64,000 nt of DNA from JANQLU01 sp964434955 (GTDB lineage Bacteria; Planctomycetota; Planctomycetia; Pirellulales; Pirellulaceae), in assembly GCA_964434955.1 (NCBI GenBank), contig CAYSXI010000001.1:56728-120727 (forward strand). Reading direction: 5' to 3'. This document shows positions 17,630 through 26,634 of this stretch, one piece after another; the first letter of the stretch is position 1, and each line of letters starts with the position of its first letter. Below the pieces are notes generated by a model. It made no database searches. It was not told the origin of the DNA and worked only from the letters and a program-made list of their open reading frames with translations. The position numbers and the translations under genes were made by a program.

Positions 17630-19359
17630 GTTTTGATTCGATCCTATTGCCCGTTACCCTGCCGATCCGGTTTTGCCGTAAATACGTTTTCGCGACCGAT
17701 CACAAGATCATTGGCCTGCAGTTTCTATTCTCAACCTTGATCTGGTTTTTTATCGGCGGTGCGCTCGCGTTGGCCATTCGTTGGCAGCTGGCCTGGCCCT
17801 GGTCGGACATGCCGATATTCGGCAATTGGCTTTTCGAAGCCGAAGGTGGCCAGATCAGCCCTGAGTTTTACACCATGCTGTTCACCATGCACGGCACGAT
17901 CATGATTTTCTTCGTGATCATTCCCGTGTTGGCCGGCGCCTTTGGTAACTACTTGATACCGTTGATGATTGGCGCGGATGACATGGCGTTTCCGCGATTG
18001 AACATGCTGAGCTACTGGTTCATGTGGCCAGCATTCATTTGCATGATCCTGAGTTTTTTAACACCCGGTTATGGGCCTTCGACTGGCTGGACCGCCTATC
18101 CTCCACTCAGCATTTTTGCCAATCAGGCGCAAACACTTTGGACATTGGGTCTATTGTTCGTCGGCATATCTTCGATGCTTGGCTCGATGAATTACCTGAC
18201 CACCATAATCCAGATGCGAGCACCCGGGATGACGATGTTCCGATTGCCCATGACCGTCTGGGCCTTGTTCATCACGGCTTTGATTCAAGCGTTTGCACTG
18301 CCGGTTCTTACGGCGGCTCTAATTATGTTGCTATCGGATCGCTTGCTGGGAACCGGTTTTTTCCTGGCGGAAGGCTTATCGTCCAACAATTCGGAAGCCG
18401 TTGCCGGTGGCGGGCAATCGTTGCTTTGGCAACACTTGTTTTGGTTCTATTCGCATCCCGCGGTTTACATCATGATTCTGCCGGCGATGGGATTCGTGTC
18501 CGATATCCTGAGCTGTTTTTCGCGTAAGCCATTGTTTGGCTATCGCCCGATGGTTTATTCCGTCTGTGGAATCGCCGGGCTTGGCTTCATCGTCTGGGGA
18601 CACCACATGTTTGTCTCCGGCATGCATCCCCTGCTCGGTTTGACCTTCATGGTTTCGACGATGCTGATCGCATTGCCAAGTGGTGTCAAAGTTTTCAATT
18701 GGCTCGGGACGATCTGGGGTGGAAACGTGCAGTTCACCACACCCTTTCTATTTGCGGCTGGATTCGTTGCGATGTTCATCATCGGCGGACTCTCAGGAAT
18801 CGTGATGGCCGCGAGCACGGTGGATCAGTACATCCACGACACTTATCTGATCGTTGCCCATTTTCATTACGTGCTGTTCGCGGGAAGCGTGCTGGGGATG
18901 TTTGCCGGTATTTATTACTGGTACCCCAAGATGTTCGGCCGCATGATGAACGAAACGCTCGGCAAGATTCACTTCGTTCTTACGTTTATTTTCTTGAACG
19001 GCACATTTTTCCCGATGCATTTCCTCGGAAATCGCGGTTTTCCTCGTCGTTATGCGGATCCCTACCATTTCGAAGAATTCGCGGACCTGCTGCCGATGAA
19101 TCAATTCATTTCGATTTGTGCATTCGCCATGGGCTTTGTCCAGTTGTTATTTGTTTTGAACTTTGTCGGCTCCTGGTTGTTCGGCAAAAAGAGTGGAAAC
19201 AATCCCTGGAATGCCAACACACTGGAATGGAGCGTCCCGAGCCCGCCTGCTCACGGAAACTTTACAACCCAGCCACGGGTTTACCGTGGCCCCTACGAGT
19301 ACAGCCAGCCAGGTTGCGAAAAAGACTATTGGCCGCAATTTGAAGACAGTGAATCATGA
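17626..19359 (+). CDS. coxA: Cytochrome c oxidase subunit I, A2-type
   Basis: 577 residues from ATG 17626, which overlaps the coxB stop; the frame is open further upstream but those residues lie within coxB. Twelve membrane helices carry the heme and CuB ligands: TMHGTIM, YSHPAVY, GHHMFVSG and HDTYLIVAHFHYV. The YSHPAVY motif (18448-18468) has Tyr-Ser in place of the D-channel Glu motif GHPEVY, which is the mark of A2-family heme-copper oxidases. Cu-His-Tyr cross-link residues are present. It reduces oxygen to water while pumping protons. Its stop overlaps the ctaA start (ATGA). Confidence 0.97.
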   Translation: MSFDSILLPVTLPIRFCRKYVFATDHKIIGLQFLFSTLIWFFIGGALALAIRWQLAWPWSDMPIFGNWLFEAEGGQISPEFYTMLFTMHGTIMIFFVIIPVLAGAFGNYLIPLMIGADDMAFPRLNMLSYWFMWPAFICMILSFLTPGYGPSTGWTAYPPLSIFANQAQTLWTLGLLFVGISSMLGSMNYLTTIIQMRAPGMTMFRLPMTVWALFITALIQAFALPVLTAALIMLLSDRLLGTGFFLAEGLSSNNSEAVAGGGQSLLWQHLFWFYSHPAVYIMILPAMGFVSDILSCFSRKPLFGYRPMVYSVCGIAGLGFIVWGHHMFVSGMHPLLGLTFMVSTMLIALPSGVKVFNWLGTIWGGNVQFTTPFLFAAGFVAMFIIGGLSGIVMAASTVDQYIHDTYLIVAHFHYVLFAGSVLGMFAGIYYWYPKMFGRMMNETLGKIHFVLTFIFLNGTFFPMHFLGNRGFPRRYADPYHFEEFADLLPMNQFISICAFAMGFVQLLFVLNFVGSWLFGKKSGNNPWNANTLEWSVPSPPAHGNFTTQPRVYRGPYEYSQPGCEKDYWPQFEDSES

Positions 19360-20387
19360 ATCGGCAACTGACAACGGAACCGACATTCAGCCGCATGCCA
19401 TTGCGTGTTGCGCAGATGCTACTTTGCGTTGTGTTCCCGTTGATCTGGGTCGGCGGACTGGTCACGACTTTCGATGCGGGGATGGCGGTTCCCGATTGGC
19501 CCAATACCTACAACTACAACATGTTCGCGTACCCGGTGAGAGATTGGTTCTTCGGGCCCTGGGATTTGTTTGTTGAACATGGGCACCGATTGCTGGGCTC
19601 TCTGGCCGGAATCCTTGCGATTTTTTTGGTGGCGACCGCCTTTGCACGCGACAAGCGAGTTTGGTTTCGCTGGGTGTCCATCGGCGTGCTATTCCTGGTA
19701 ATCTTCCAGGGAATGCTTGGCGGAATTCGCGTACTGCAAGACGATCGACTCGTGGCCCAAATCCATGGCACGGTCGGCCCCGGTTTTTTTGCTTTGGTGG
19801 CGGCGGTCACGGTGATGTGCAGCAGCTGGTGGCGGGAACGGGAATCGGATCAAGGCCAACCTCCTAGGCAATTTGGAACCTTATTCAGCCTGTTGTCAGT
19901 TCTGCTGTTTACCTCAAGCTTTCTCCAGCTGGGTGTGGGTGCGGCAATTCGTCACATGAGCGACACGGCATCGACGGGCTATTTTGGGTTCGTTGTCGTC
20001 CTTCACATCGCGATGGCCGTGGTGGTCGCAATCCTCGCCTTGGCGTTATTTGGACTTTCACGAGCAAAAGTGGGTAAAAATTACGGGTTCCGCAGGACCT
20101 CGTTTTTTCTCGCATTTTTGGTTTTAATACAGGTAGGATTGGGCCTCACGACTTGGGTCGTCAAGTACGGTTGGCCAGCTTGGTTTGACAATTTGGCGGC
20201 GACCTCCCATTACGTGATTGCCGAAAAATCATTCTGGCAAATGAACTTGATTACGATGCATGTTGCGACCGGTTCATTGATCTTGGCGACGTCGTCCGTC
20301 TTGATGGTGAAGTGTTTCCGACAGTTCTGGTATATCCCCAGTCCAAAGTCGCCAGACGTGAAAAGCTTGGATGCTGTTACGAGTTAG
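19356..20387 (+). CDS. ctaA: Heme A synthase
   Basis: 343 residues with eight predicted helices in two related four-helix bundles. The heme-binding His residues are visible: EHGHRLLG and QIHGTVG in the first half, VLHIAMA and TMHVATG in the second. It oxidises the methyl group of heme O to make heme A for the oxidase. The start overlaps the coxA stop, so the gene is coupled to its target enzyme. Confidence 0.94.
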   Translation: MNRQLTTEPTFSRMPLRVAQMLLCVVFPLIWVGGLVTTFDAGMAVPDWPNTYNYNMFAYPVRDWFFGPWDLFVEHGHRLLGSLAGILAIFLVATAFARDKRVWFRWVSIGVLFLVIFQGMLGGIRVLQDDRLVAQIHGTVGPGFFALVAAVTVMCSSWWRERESDQGQPPRQFGTLFSLLSVLLFTSSFLQLGVGAAIRHMSDTASTGYFGFVVVLHIAMAVVVAILALALFGLSRAKVGKNYGFRRTSFFLAFLVLIQVGLGLTTWVVKYGWPAWFDNLAATSHYVIAEKSFWQMNLITMHVATGSLILATSSVLMVKCFRQFWYIPSPKSPDVKSLDAVTS

Positions 20388-20411
20388 TCATTTTTTTGAT
20401 TCAGTGAATCG

Positions 20412-21356
20412 ATGAGACCAGCCATTCAAACAAAATCGGTAGAGACAAGTCGTCTTCGCGATTACGTGGCGCTGTGCAAGCCGCGAATTGCGGTGATGGT
20501 ATTGTTTACCGTTTTTGTCGGCGGGTTATTGAGCGGTGCCAGATCGGACTTGATTGGATTGGCGAATGCCGCGTTGGGCGTCCTCTTGATCGCTTCCAGT
20601 GGCTGTGCTTTGAACCAATACCTGGAACGATACACCGACTTCTTGATGTTTCGAACTTCCAAGCGCCCGCTACCCGGGGGTCGCTTGTCGGCAACCGAAG
20701 TTGCGGTTTTTGGTGCGGTGACGTTTGGCGTCGGCATCGCGATCATGTGGATGCTTTGCAACTGGTGGGTCGCGGTTCTCGGGTTCGTTACCTGGTTTTT
20801 GTACGTTTGGATTTATACGCCGCTCAAGCTACACACCGTTTACAACACGATGATCGGCGCGATTCCGGGCGCAATGCCAATTTTGATCGGTGCCGCCCAA
20901 TCGGAAACAGGTATCTCGCCCAGTGCCTGGAGCTTTTTTGCGGTCCTCCTGATTTGGCAGTTTCCGCATTTCATGTCGATCGCTTGGCTGTATCGTGAAG
21001 ATTACGCGGATGGAAAAATTCAAATGATCACGGTGGTGGATCCATCGGGAAAATGGGCCGGTCGTTGGGCGGTTGGATTCGGCTTGGTTTTGATTCCCGT
21101 TGGATGTTTGCCAGCCCTTTTCGTGGAGAGTCGATTGGGAGCCGTAATCCTGTTGATTTCTGCCATCGCTTTGGGCATTTGGTTCTTGATGGCTTCCATG
21201 CAGTTTGCGCGTGTGATTACGTCCAGGAGCTGGCCCTCCAAATCGGATCAAGGCTCCACTCCGGCAGACGTTTCCATTTCACGAAAACTGCTCAAGGTTT
21301 CATTGCTCTATCTGCCTTTGTACATGTTAGCCCTTTTGATTGCGGCAGTTCTTTGA
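20412..21356 (+). CDS. ctaB: Protoheme IX farnesyltransferase (heme O synthase)
   Basis: 314 residues, UbiA-type prenyltransferase with about nine helices. The first Asp-rich site is readable (NQYLERYTDFLMFRTSKRPL), as is the second region (YREDYADGKIQMI). It adds a farnesyl group to heme B, giving heme O, the substrate of CtaA. It lies 24 bp after ctaA and 63 bp before coxC. Confidence 0.94.
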   Translation: MRPAIQTKSVETSRLRDYVALCKPRIAVMVLFTVFVGGLLSGARSDLIGLANAALGVLLIASSGCALNQYLERYTDFLMFRTSKRPLPGGRLSATEVAVFGAVTFGVGIAIMWMLCNWWVAVLGFVTWFLYVWIYTPLKLHTVYNTMIGAIPGAMPILIGAAQSETGISPSAWSFFAVLLIWQFPHFMSIAWLYREDYADGKIQMITVVDPSGKWAGRWAVGFGLVLIPVGCLPALFVESRLGAVILLISAIALGIWFLMASMQFARVITSRSWPSKSDQGSTPADVSISRKLLKVSLLYLPLYMLALLIAAVL

Positions 21357-21419
21357 TCGCATGCCGAAGCGTGATCAGGAGTTCGCCGAACCACCCGCCA
21401 GGATCAGTCGCTTAAACTC

Positions 21420-22712
21420 ATGACAGAACATCAGGTTCAACCACTTGAGTATCAGCCGGCCTTGCCGATTTCACGGGGAAAGCTCTGTGTCTGGCTGTTT
21501 CTTTCTACCGAGATCATGTTCTTTTCGGCCCTGATTGGCACTTACGTGGTCCTACGATTTGGTTCGCCCGGCGGGATCTGGCCAAGTCCCGAGAGTGTTC
21601 ATGTCAAAGAATGGCTGGGAGCCATCAACACGTTTGTGTTGATCTGCTCCAGCGCTTCGATTGTTTTTGCCCTGGAAGCCGCCAAACAGAACCGGGCGGG
21701 AAAAGCCAAGCTATGGATGCTTCTGACCCTGATTCTGGGCCTCGGTTTTCTTGGCATCAAAGCGGTTGAATACAAATCCAAGTTTGAACATGGCATCTTC
21801 CCGAAAGCGGGAACCAGTCGAATTCATGATCGGGCAGATATCTACTACATGACACATCTGGGGCAGGAGTTGGACCTCCTGCTGGCGGATCTGGAAAAGA
21901 AAAAAGAGACTTCAGCTGGTCTAACCGATATCGAGAAAGAACAACTCGAAAAAGGCTACCTGGCGAAATCAGGATTGGTTTCCTGGACAACGCGATATGT
22001 CGCCAACGAGGACGATGCGCTTTTGCGCGATCGGGCCATGACTTGGGCGGCTAACCAGATTTACCACTTGGATCAAATAGACGACGCTTCAAAGAATTTT
22101 GGGGAATCCCAACTGACCGAACTGAACGCTTCGCTGGAAGCCTTGAATCTCGAAAAGCAACAGCTTGACGATCATTTGGAACTTTGCAAATCGATTGCGA
22201 ACGAACTCGCATCATTGACGCCCAAGGAAGCAATCCTTGATACGGTCACCCTGAAAAAATCTTTGCTGACCGGTTTGCCGGGAAAAGAAAAACCAATCGA
22301 TGAGTTACTTGCGAAATTAAAAGGCAAGTCGATCGACGACGCCAAAACGGAAATTGAAACGATCTCGGCTGAAAAATCAAAACGCCTGCTTTCACTCGTC
22401 GAACAAATGCGACCCACCCAGGATCGACTTCAGTTGATCGAGATGACCGCCGATTTGAAACATGGGGTAAACGAAGACCTCGGGCTGAAGTTGCCAATGG
22501 TGGTTCCCAGTGGCAACACTTGGATGAACACCTATTTCATGCTGACGGGGCTCCACGCGATTCACGTCATTTTCGGCCTCCTGGCGTTCGTCTTTCTGCT
22601 GCCCTTTCGACTGGGCACCAGCCGCGCAGGCACGGTCGAAAACGTCGCCCTTTACTGGCATTTCGTGGACTTGGTTTGGATCTTTCTGTTTCCATTGATT
22701 TATCTTTTTTAA
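21420..22712 (+). CDS. coxC: Cytochrome c oxidase subunit III with a large hydrophilic insertion
   Basis: 430 residues, roughly twice the length of a lean CyoC/CoxC. The start (KLCVWLFLSTEIMFFSALIG) and the helices at 25-45, 68-86 and 98-116 (ending in KAVEYKSKF) are normal, as is the C-terminal end (YFMLTGLHAIHVIFGLLAF, VALYWHFVDLVWIFLF). Between helix 3 and helix 4, residues about 130-362 form a charged segment with coiled-coil character (for example SLEALNLEKQQLDDHLELCK). The insertion has the same base composition and no stop, so it is a real part of the protein. It would lie on one face of the membrane, between the conserved helices. Confidence 0.93.
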   Translation: MTEHQVQPLEYQPALPISRGKLCVWLFLSTEIMFFSALIGTYVVLRFGSPGGIWPSPESVHVKEWLGAINTFVLICSSASIVFALEAAKQNRAGKAKLWMLLTLILGLGFLGIKAVEYKSKFEHGIFPKAGTSRIHDRADIYYMTHLGQELDLLLADLEKKKETSAGLTDIEKEQLEKGYLAKSGLVSWTTRYVANEDDALLRDRAMTWAANQIYHLDQIDDASKNFGESQLTELNASLEALNLEKQQLDDHLELCKSIANELASLTPKEAILDTVTLKKSLLTGLPGKEKPIDELLAKLKGKSIDDAKTEIETISAEKSKRLLSLVEQMRPTQDRLQLIEMTADLKHGVNEDLGLKLPMVVPSGNTWMNTYFMLTGLHAIHVIFGLLAFVFLLPFRLGTSRAGTVENVALYWHFVDLVWIFLFPLIYLF

Positions 22713-22722
22713 AAGGTTGATC

Positions 22723-23103
22723 GTGACACACCCATCGGACAGCCATTCTGCATCTTCGCATGGCCAGACATTTGTCTGGGTGTTTGTTGCGTTATGTGGA
22801 CTGACCGCGATTTCGGTTGCCATTGCCTACATTCCGATATTCCCAAATCAAACGGCCACGTGGCTTGCTTTTCTCGCCGTCGCGGTGGCCAAAGCTTCGT
22901 TGGTAATTTGCTACTTCATGCACCTTCGCTGGGAGAAGGTCTGGAAGTATTTCATGACCATCCCGGCAACGATCCTCGGCCTGGCGCTGCTTGCGAGTTT
23001 GATGCCGGACATCGGCATGAGGTCGCTGTACTACTCGGAACAGCGGATGGAAAGCGGCCCGGACACCTCGAAACAGTTGCCCGAAAAGAATCCGCACGAA
23101 TAG
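22723..23103 (+). CDS. Cytochrome c oxidase subunit IV (CyoD/CoxD-like)
   Basis: I choose GTG 22723 (126 residues) because AAAAGG at 22711-22716 then has 6 bases of spacing; a TTG at 22717 abuts the site. The pattern is the prokaryotic subunit IV fold: three helices (about 17-38, 47-66, 76-96) with ALAVAVAKASLVICYFMHLRW-type wording typical of the family (AVAKASLVICYFMHLRWEK). It stabilises the oxidase assembly. The gene is 10 bp after coxC. Confidence 0.9.
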   Translation: MTHPSDSHSASSHGQTFVWVFVALCGLTAISVAIAYIPIFPNQTATWLAFLAVAVAKASLVICYFMHLRWEKVWKYFMTIPATILGLALLASLMPDIGMRSLYYSEQRMESGPDTSKQLPEKNPHE

Positions 23104-23125
23104 TTTTCGTTCAGGGAGCTAATTG

Positions 23126-24343
23126 ATGAAAAACACAAAACCACTCGTTTGGGTCCTTTGGCTGGGCGTTTTGATTGTCGGAGGCTGGATCGGATACGAT
23201 CGAATATTCGGCTCGGGAAACAAGGGGAATGCCAAAGTCGAAGAAAACGACGGACGGGTTTTCGTTGATCTGGATTGGAAACAACTTCCGGACGTCGACC
23301 GATTCCAGTTGACCGAAAGATCAGGCGAGAAATTCGATAGTGCAGAGTTGGCGGGCAAGCCTTACGCAGTCAACTTGTTCTTCACTTCCTGTCCAACCAT
23401 CTGCCGTCGCTTCAATGATCGTGTCAAGTCGCTAACGGAAAAATACAAAGACGAATTGGACATGACGTTCATCAGCATTACTTGCGATCCCGAATCCGAT
23501 ACGCCCGAAGTTCTTCGCAAATATGCGGACTCCTATGACGCGGATCCAAAGCAATGGTTGTTTTTGACAGGCGCCGAATTTGAAATCAAACAACTTGCGG
23601 AATTTTCTTTTCGTGTGATTGCGGATCCGGCAAATCACACCGACGACATCCTGCTGGTCGATCGTTGGGGTCGTTATCGAGATCGTTTCAAATGGAACGA
23701 TGATCGTGAGATGGAACGATTTGACAAGGTCCTCAAGGAAGTTCTTGCGGAAACGGAACCGCCACTCGACAAGACGGTCAAAACCCGCAACGTCTTGGCC
23801 AGCAAAGCTGCGTTCAACCCGGATCACGTGAAATACCTTAAGGACTTTCGCCTCAAGACCAGTGAAGGCAAGGACCTGTTTTCCCGAGACCTTACCGGGG
23901 GCGTTTGGATTGCCAGCTTTTTCTTTTCCCGCTGCCCTGGAATCTGTGTTCGCCAGAACGCAACCATCAGTACGCTGCAAGAACGATTCAAAAAGGAAGA
24001 ACTTCCAGTCTTCAGCATCACGACCGACGCGGAATACGACACCGAGTCACTGTTAAGAGGTTACGCTCGAAAGCTGAAAGCCGATCCCGAGATCTGGACC
24101 TTTCTGACTGGCGATCCGAAATACATCGAGCGTGTCGCGGGCGAATATTTTGGCGCCCATTCTCATGACGGGCACCACCCGACTGAGCTTTTGTTGGTTG
24201 ATCGCTGGGGAGAAGTGCGGGGTAAGTACCATTGGGGCGATGAGAAAGAGGTTGAAAAACTCATCTCGCATGCTCGTCAACTCAAGTTGGAATCGACGCC
24301 GCACGATTACCTGAAATCAGAGAACAAAGCGAAAGACAAGTAA
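23126..24343 (+). CDS. Tandem Sco1/SenC copper-chaperone protein
   Basis: 405 residues from ATG 23126 (AGGGAG about 8 bases upstream). One N-terminal membrane anchor is followed by two complete Sco domains. Domain one (about 50-215) has the copper motif FTSCPTICRR and a His in PANHTDDILLVDRWG. Domain two (about 235-395) has FSRCPGICVR and a His-rich loop (HSHDGHHPTELLLVDRWG). Both keep CxxxC and the distal His needed to bind copper. Sco proteins load or reduce the CuA site of CoxB. Fusion of two active copies is unusual and is noted separately. Confidence 0.93.
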   Translation: MKNTKPLVWVLWLGVLIVGGWIGYDRIFGSGNKGNAKVEENDGRVFVDLDWKQLPDVDRFQLTERSGEKFDSAELAGKPYAVNLFFTSCPTICRRFNDRVKSLTEKYKDELDMTFISITCDPESDTPEVLRKYADSYDADPKQWLFLTGAEFEIKQLAEFSFRVIADPANHTDDILLVDRWGRYRDRFKWNDDREMERFDKVLKEVLAETEPPLDKTVKTRNVLASKAAFNPDHVKYLKDFRLKTSEGKDLFSRDLTGGVWIASFFFSRCPGICVRQNATISTLQERFKKEELPVFSITTDAEYDTESLLRGYARKLKADPEIWTFLTGDPKYIERVAGEYFGAHSHDGHHPTELLLVDRWGEVRGKYHWGDEKEVEKLISHARQLKLESTPHDYLKSENKAKDK

Positions 24344-24345
24344 CG

Positions 24346-24786
24346 ATGGATTTCGTCCACAACCTGCCCCACGTGAATGCGGGGCTCAATTCACTCGCGA
24401 CGATCTTGCTTGTTGCCGGGTTCATTCTGGTCAAGCAGAATAAACTACAGGCCCATAAGATTGCGATGCTGGGCTGTTTTGGCGTTTCGGTTGTTTTCCT
24501 GATTTGCTATTTGATCTACCACTTCAACGTGCCCAGCAGAAAGTTTCCCGGCGAAAGCTACCCGAGCGTCAAATACGTTTACTATCTGATTTTGTTGACT
24601 CACGTCGTCTTGGCCGCGGCCGTTCCCTTTTTGGCCGTGACGTCCATTGTGCTTGGATTTCGAAACAAGATTGAGGCGCACAAAAAGCTTGTCAAATGGA
24701 CATTCCCGATTTGGCTTTATGTTTCTATCACCGGCGTGGTAGTATATTTGATGCTCTACATATTTTTTCAACCACCCGCCAGTTAG
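24346..24786 (+). CDS. DUF420 membrane protein, CtaM-like oxidase assembly factor
   Basis: 146 residues with four helices. The conserved His positions are present (NLPHVNAGLNSLAT, AHKIAM, IYHFN, LTHVVLA, AHKKLVKW). The family (DUF420, YozB/CtaM) is required for maturation of aa3-type oxidases in Firmicutes. It begins 3 bp after the Sco gene and ends 4 bp before the next gene, well inside the operon. Confidence 0.88.
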   Translation: MDFVHNLPHVNAGLNSLATILLVAGFILVKQNKLQAHKIAMLGCFGVSVVFLICYLIYHFNVPSRKFPGESYPSVKYVYYLILLTHVVLAAAVPFLAVTSIVLGFRNKIEAHKKLVKWTFPIWLYVSITGVVVYLMLYIFFQPPAS

Positions 24787-24789
24787 TCG

Positions 24790-25056
24790 ATGAACGACCT
24801 CGTCAAAAATCCGCACCGAATCGCAAAGTGGATTATTGTGTTCGCTTGTGCCGCAACTCTGCTGCTTCTGTTGGCTGCTGAGGGTCAGGCTTGCCCCAAT
24901 TGCAAAGACGCGGTTGCCGAGGAACCTGAGCGACTTCAGCAGGGCTATGTTCTGAGCATCTTCCTGATGATGGGAACTCCCTTTGCGATCATGCTGGGTT
25001 GGGCTTTTTCGATTTATCGGCTTTGCCGTCAGCGGGCTCAGACAGCGATTGGGTGA
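24790..25056 (+). CDS. Small two-helix membrane protein with CPNC motif, end of oxidase operon
   Basis: 88 residues. A hydrophobic first helix (about 13-31) leads into an external loop with CPNCK (Cys35 and Cys38), and a second helix (about 53-76) ends in a basic tail. The CxxC pair just outside the membrane could hold copper or take part in thiol exchange. I do not recognise a named family. As the last gene of the oxidase operon it is a candidate assembly factor. Its last 19 bases overlap the end of a convergent gene. Confidence 0.75.
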   Translation: MNDLVKNPHRIAKWIIVFACAATLLLLLAAEGQACPNCKDAVAEEPERLQQGYVLSIFLMMGTPFAIMLGWAFSIYRLCRQRAQTAIG

Positions 25057-25499
25057 CCGCGATAAAACGCGACCCACTGGTCAGCGACCGCTTTCTTTCC
25101 CAGCCCATAGCCTTGCCACCCGGGCCCCCGTTCATTCGATGACCAGTAGATGCCTTTGGTAAGCCAGCCTGAGCGAACCTTCAGGCGTTTCTGCTGTTCC
25201 AAATCGACGAAAACGGCGCCTTGAAACGACTCTCCAAGGCTTGTCAGCACATCCTCGAAGCCTTCAAGAACCGTCGATTCGGATTCCGCGACCGTCTGCA
25301 ACACTTGCCAAGGAGGCATACCGTCAATGGAATAGGTCGTCGTCTGAAAATAGCGATTCCAGACGGCGGAATCGATCGACTCTGGCAAACCCAAGATCAG
25401 CTTTTGTGTGCCGATCAGACAACCTTTCCCAATTCCTTCCACGCCGATGTAGGTTGCCGACTTACAGAATACGTAGTCTTGTTCTTGGACAATCGCCAA
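25038..25499 (-). CDS. Conserved-looking protein of unknown function
   Basis: 153 residues starting at TTG 25499, supported by AAGGA 7 bases upstream. The sequence has no signal peptide or membrane segment. A repeated theme of ACT-like strands and FEDVLTSLGESFQGAVFVDL is visible but I cannot assign a domain. It follows the alpha/beta hydrolase gene by 15 bp, so the two are probably co-transcribed. It ends in an overlap with the convergent last gene of the oxidase operon. Confidence 0.65.
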   Translation of the reverse strand: MAIVQEQDYVFCKSATYIGVEGIGKGCLIGTQKLILGLPESIDSAVWNRYFQTTTYSIDGMPPWQVLQTVAESESTVLEGFEDVLTSLGESFQGAVFVDLEQQKRLKVRSGWLTKGIYWSSNERGPGWQGYGLGKKAVADQWVAFYRGHPIAV

Positions 25500-25514
25500 A
25501 CTGAATCCTTCCCG

Positions 25515-26390
25515 TTAGGCAGGTGCAAACCGATCTGAGAACCAACGGATCATCCGATCCGCAGCTTCTTGCTGACACCCGGTGTAGTAATGATTGGCGC
25601 CCGGAACGACTTCGGTCTCGAACTGACGGTTGTCGAGCCCAAGCGACTGCACCTGCTCCAGCAGGCCTTGGAATGCCGCATTATCATTCAGCTCCCGTTC
25701 GCCAAAAGCCAACCAAGTCGGAACCTGAATTTTGTCAACAAAGTTGAGCCAATTGTATCGGTCAGCGTCATCGTACTTATCGACGTAGGTTCCTGCCGAA
25801 ATCAAGATTGGAAAAGGAAAATCAACTTCCATCAGCTGTTCTGATTTTCCGTCGTTGCACAATTGTTTTGCCTGGTTCAAATAACCGAGGAAAGTGTCCA
25901 CGTGGGGAGACTCAATAAAGTCCTGGTAGCGTAAACGCGAAGCCGAAAAAGCGACGATGGCAGCGACTTCTTCACGTGGCTTGAATGCCTGGCTGTAGAT
26001 CGCTTTGATTGCACCCAGGCTGTGCCCGATGATTCCAATTCGCCGAAAGCCGCGATCCGATAAAAGCTTGATCCAGGCCGCATAGTCGAGTCGACAATCA
26101 GAAACTTTTTCAAACGCGGCACCCTGCTTTTTTCTCCCGGCACCCGCCGCGACATAATTGACGACGTCGTGCCCGCGATTGTTCGCCATCAACACGGGCA
26201 AACCCGCATCGTGGCAACTGAGCGCCAGTCGGGTGAGGAAGCGTGAATTGTAAAAATTGCCACCGATCGCGTGACTAATGAAGACCGCATCGAGCTCCGC
26301 CTTGGATTCGCCGCCCGCAGGCAGGAAAAATCCGTGAAGACGAATAAAGTCCTCGGTTTGACACGTGACCTGCTCTCCACCGATTAACAT
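25515..26390 (-). CDS. Alpha/beta hydrolase
   Basis: 291 residues. The fold is recognisable from the oxyanion region (AVFISHAIGGNFYNSR), the nucleophile elbow GHSLGA (Ser in GIIGHSLGAIKAIY), the acid region (WLAFGERELND) and the catalytic His (VVPGANHYYTG). There is no signal peptide, so the enzyme is cytoplasmic. A substrate cannot be read from sequence. It probably forms a two-gene unit with the downstream unknown gene. Confidence 0.85.
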   Translation of the reverse strand: MLIGGEQVTCQTEDFIRLHGFFLPAGGESKAELDAVFISHAIGGNFYNSRFLTRLALSCHDAGLPVLMANNRGHDVVNYVAAGAGRKKQGAAFEKVSDCRLDYAAWIKLLSDRGFRRIGIIGHSLGAIKAIYSQAFKPREEVAAIVAFSASRLRYQDFIESPHVDTFLGYLNQAKQLCNDGKSEQLMEVDFPFPILISAGTYVDKYDDADRYNWLNFVDKIQVPTWLAFGERELNDNAAFQGLLEQVQSLGLDNRQFETEVVPGANHYYTGCQQEAADRMIRWFSDRFAPA

Positions 26391-26634
26391 CGCAATTCGC
26401 CCTCATTTCAACTTCCCAAGTCGAAATGATACAACGAGACCGAAGACGCGCAAATTGGTAACCCGAGTGGAAACCGGGATCCAGGATACGTCGGCGGGAA
26501 TGAACGAAATGCTCGTGGCAATTTCGCAGCGGAAACACACTTCAGATCGGCAAAACCAAAAAAGGCGTTGGAGCCGGGACGAAGCCTTTAGCCAGGTCCA
26601 GGCTGAGCGGCATTATCGTTGGCAAACGACAATA

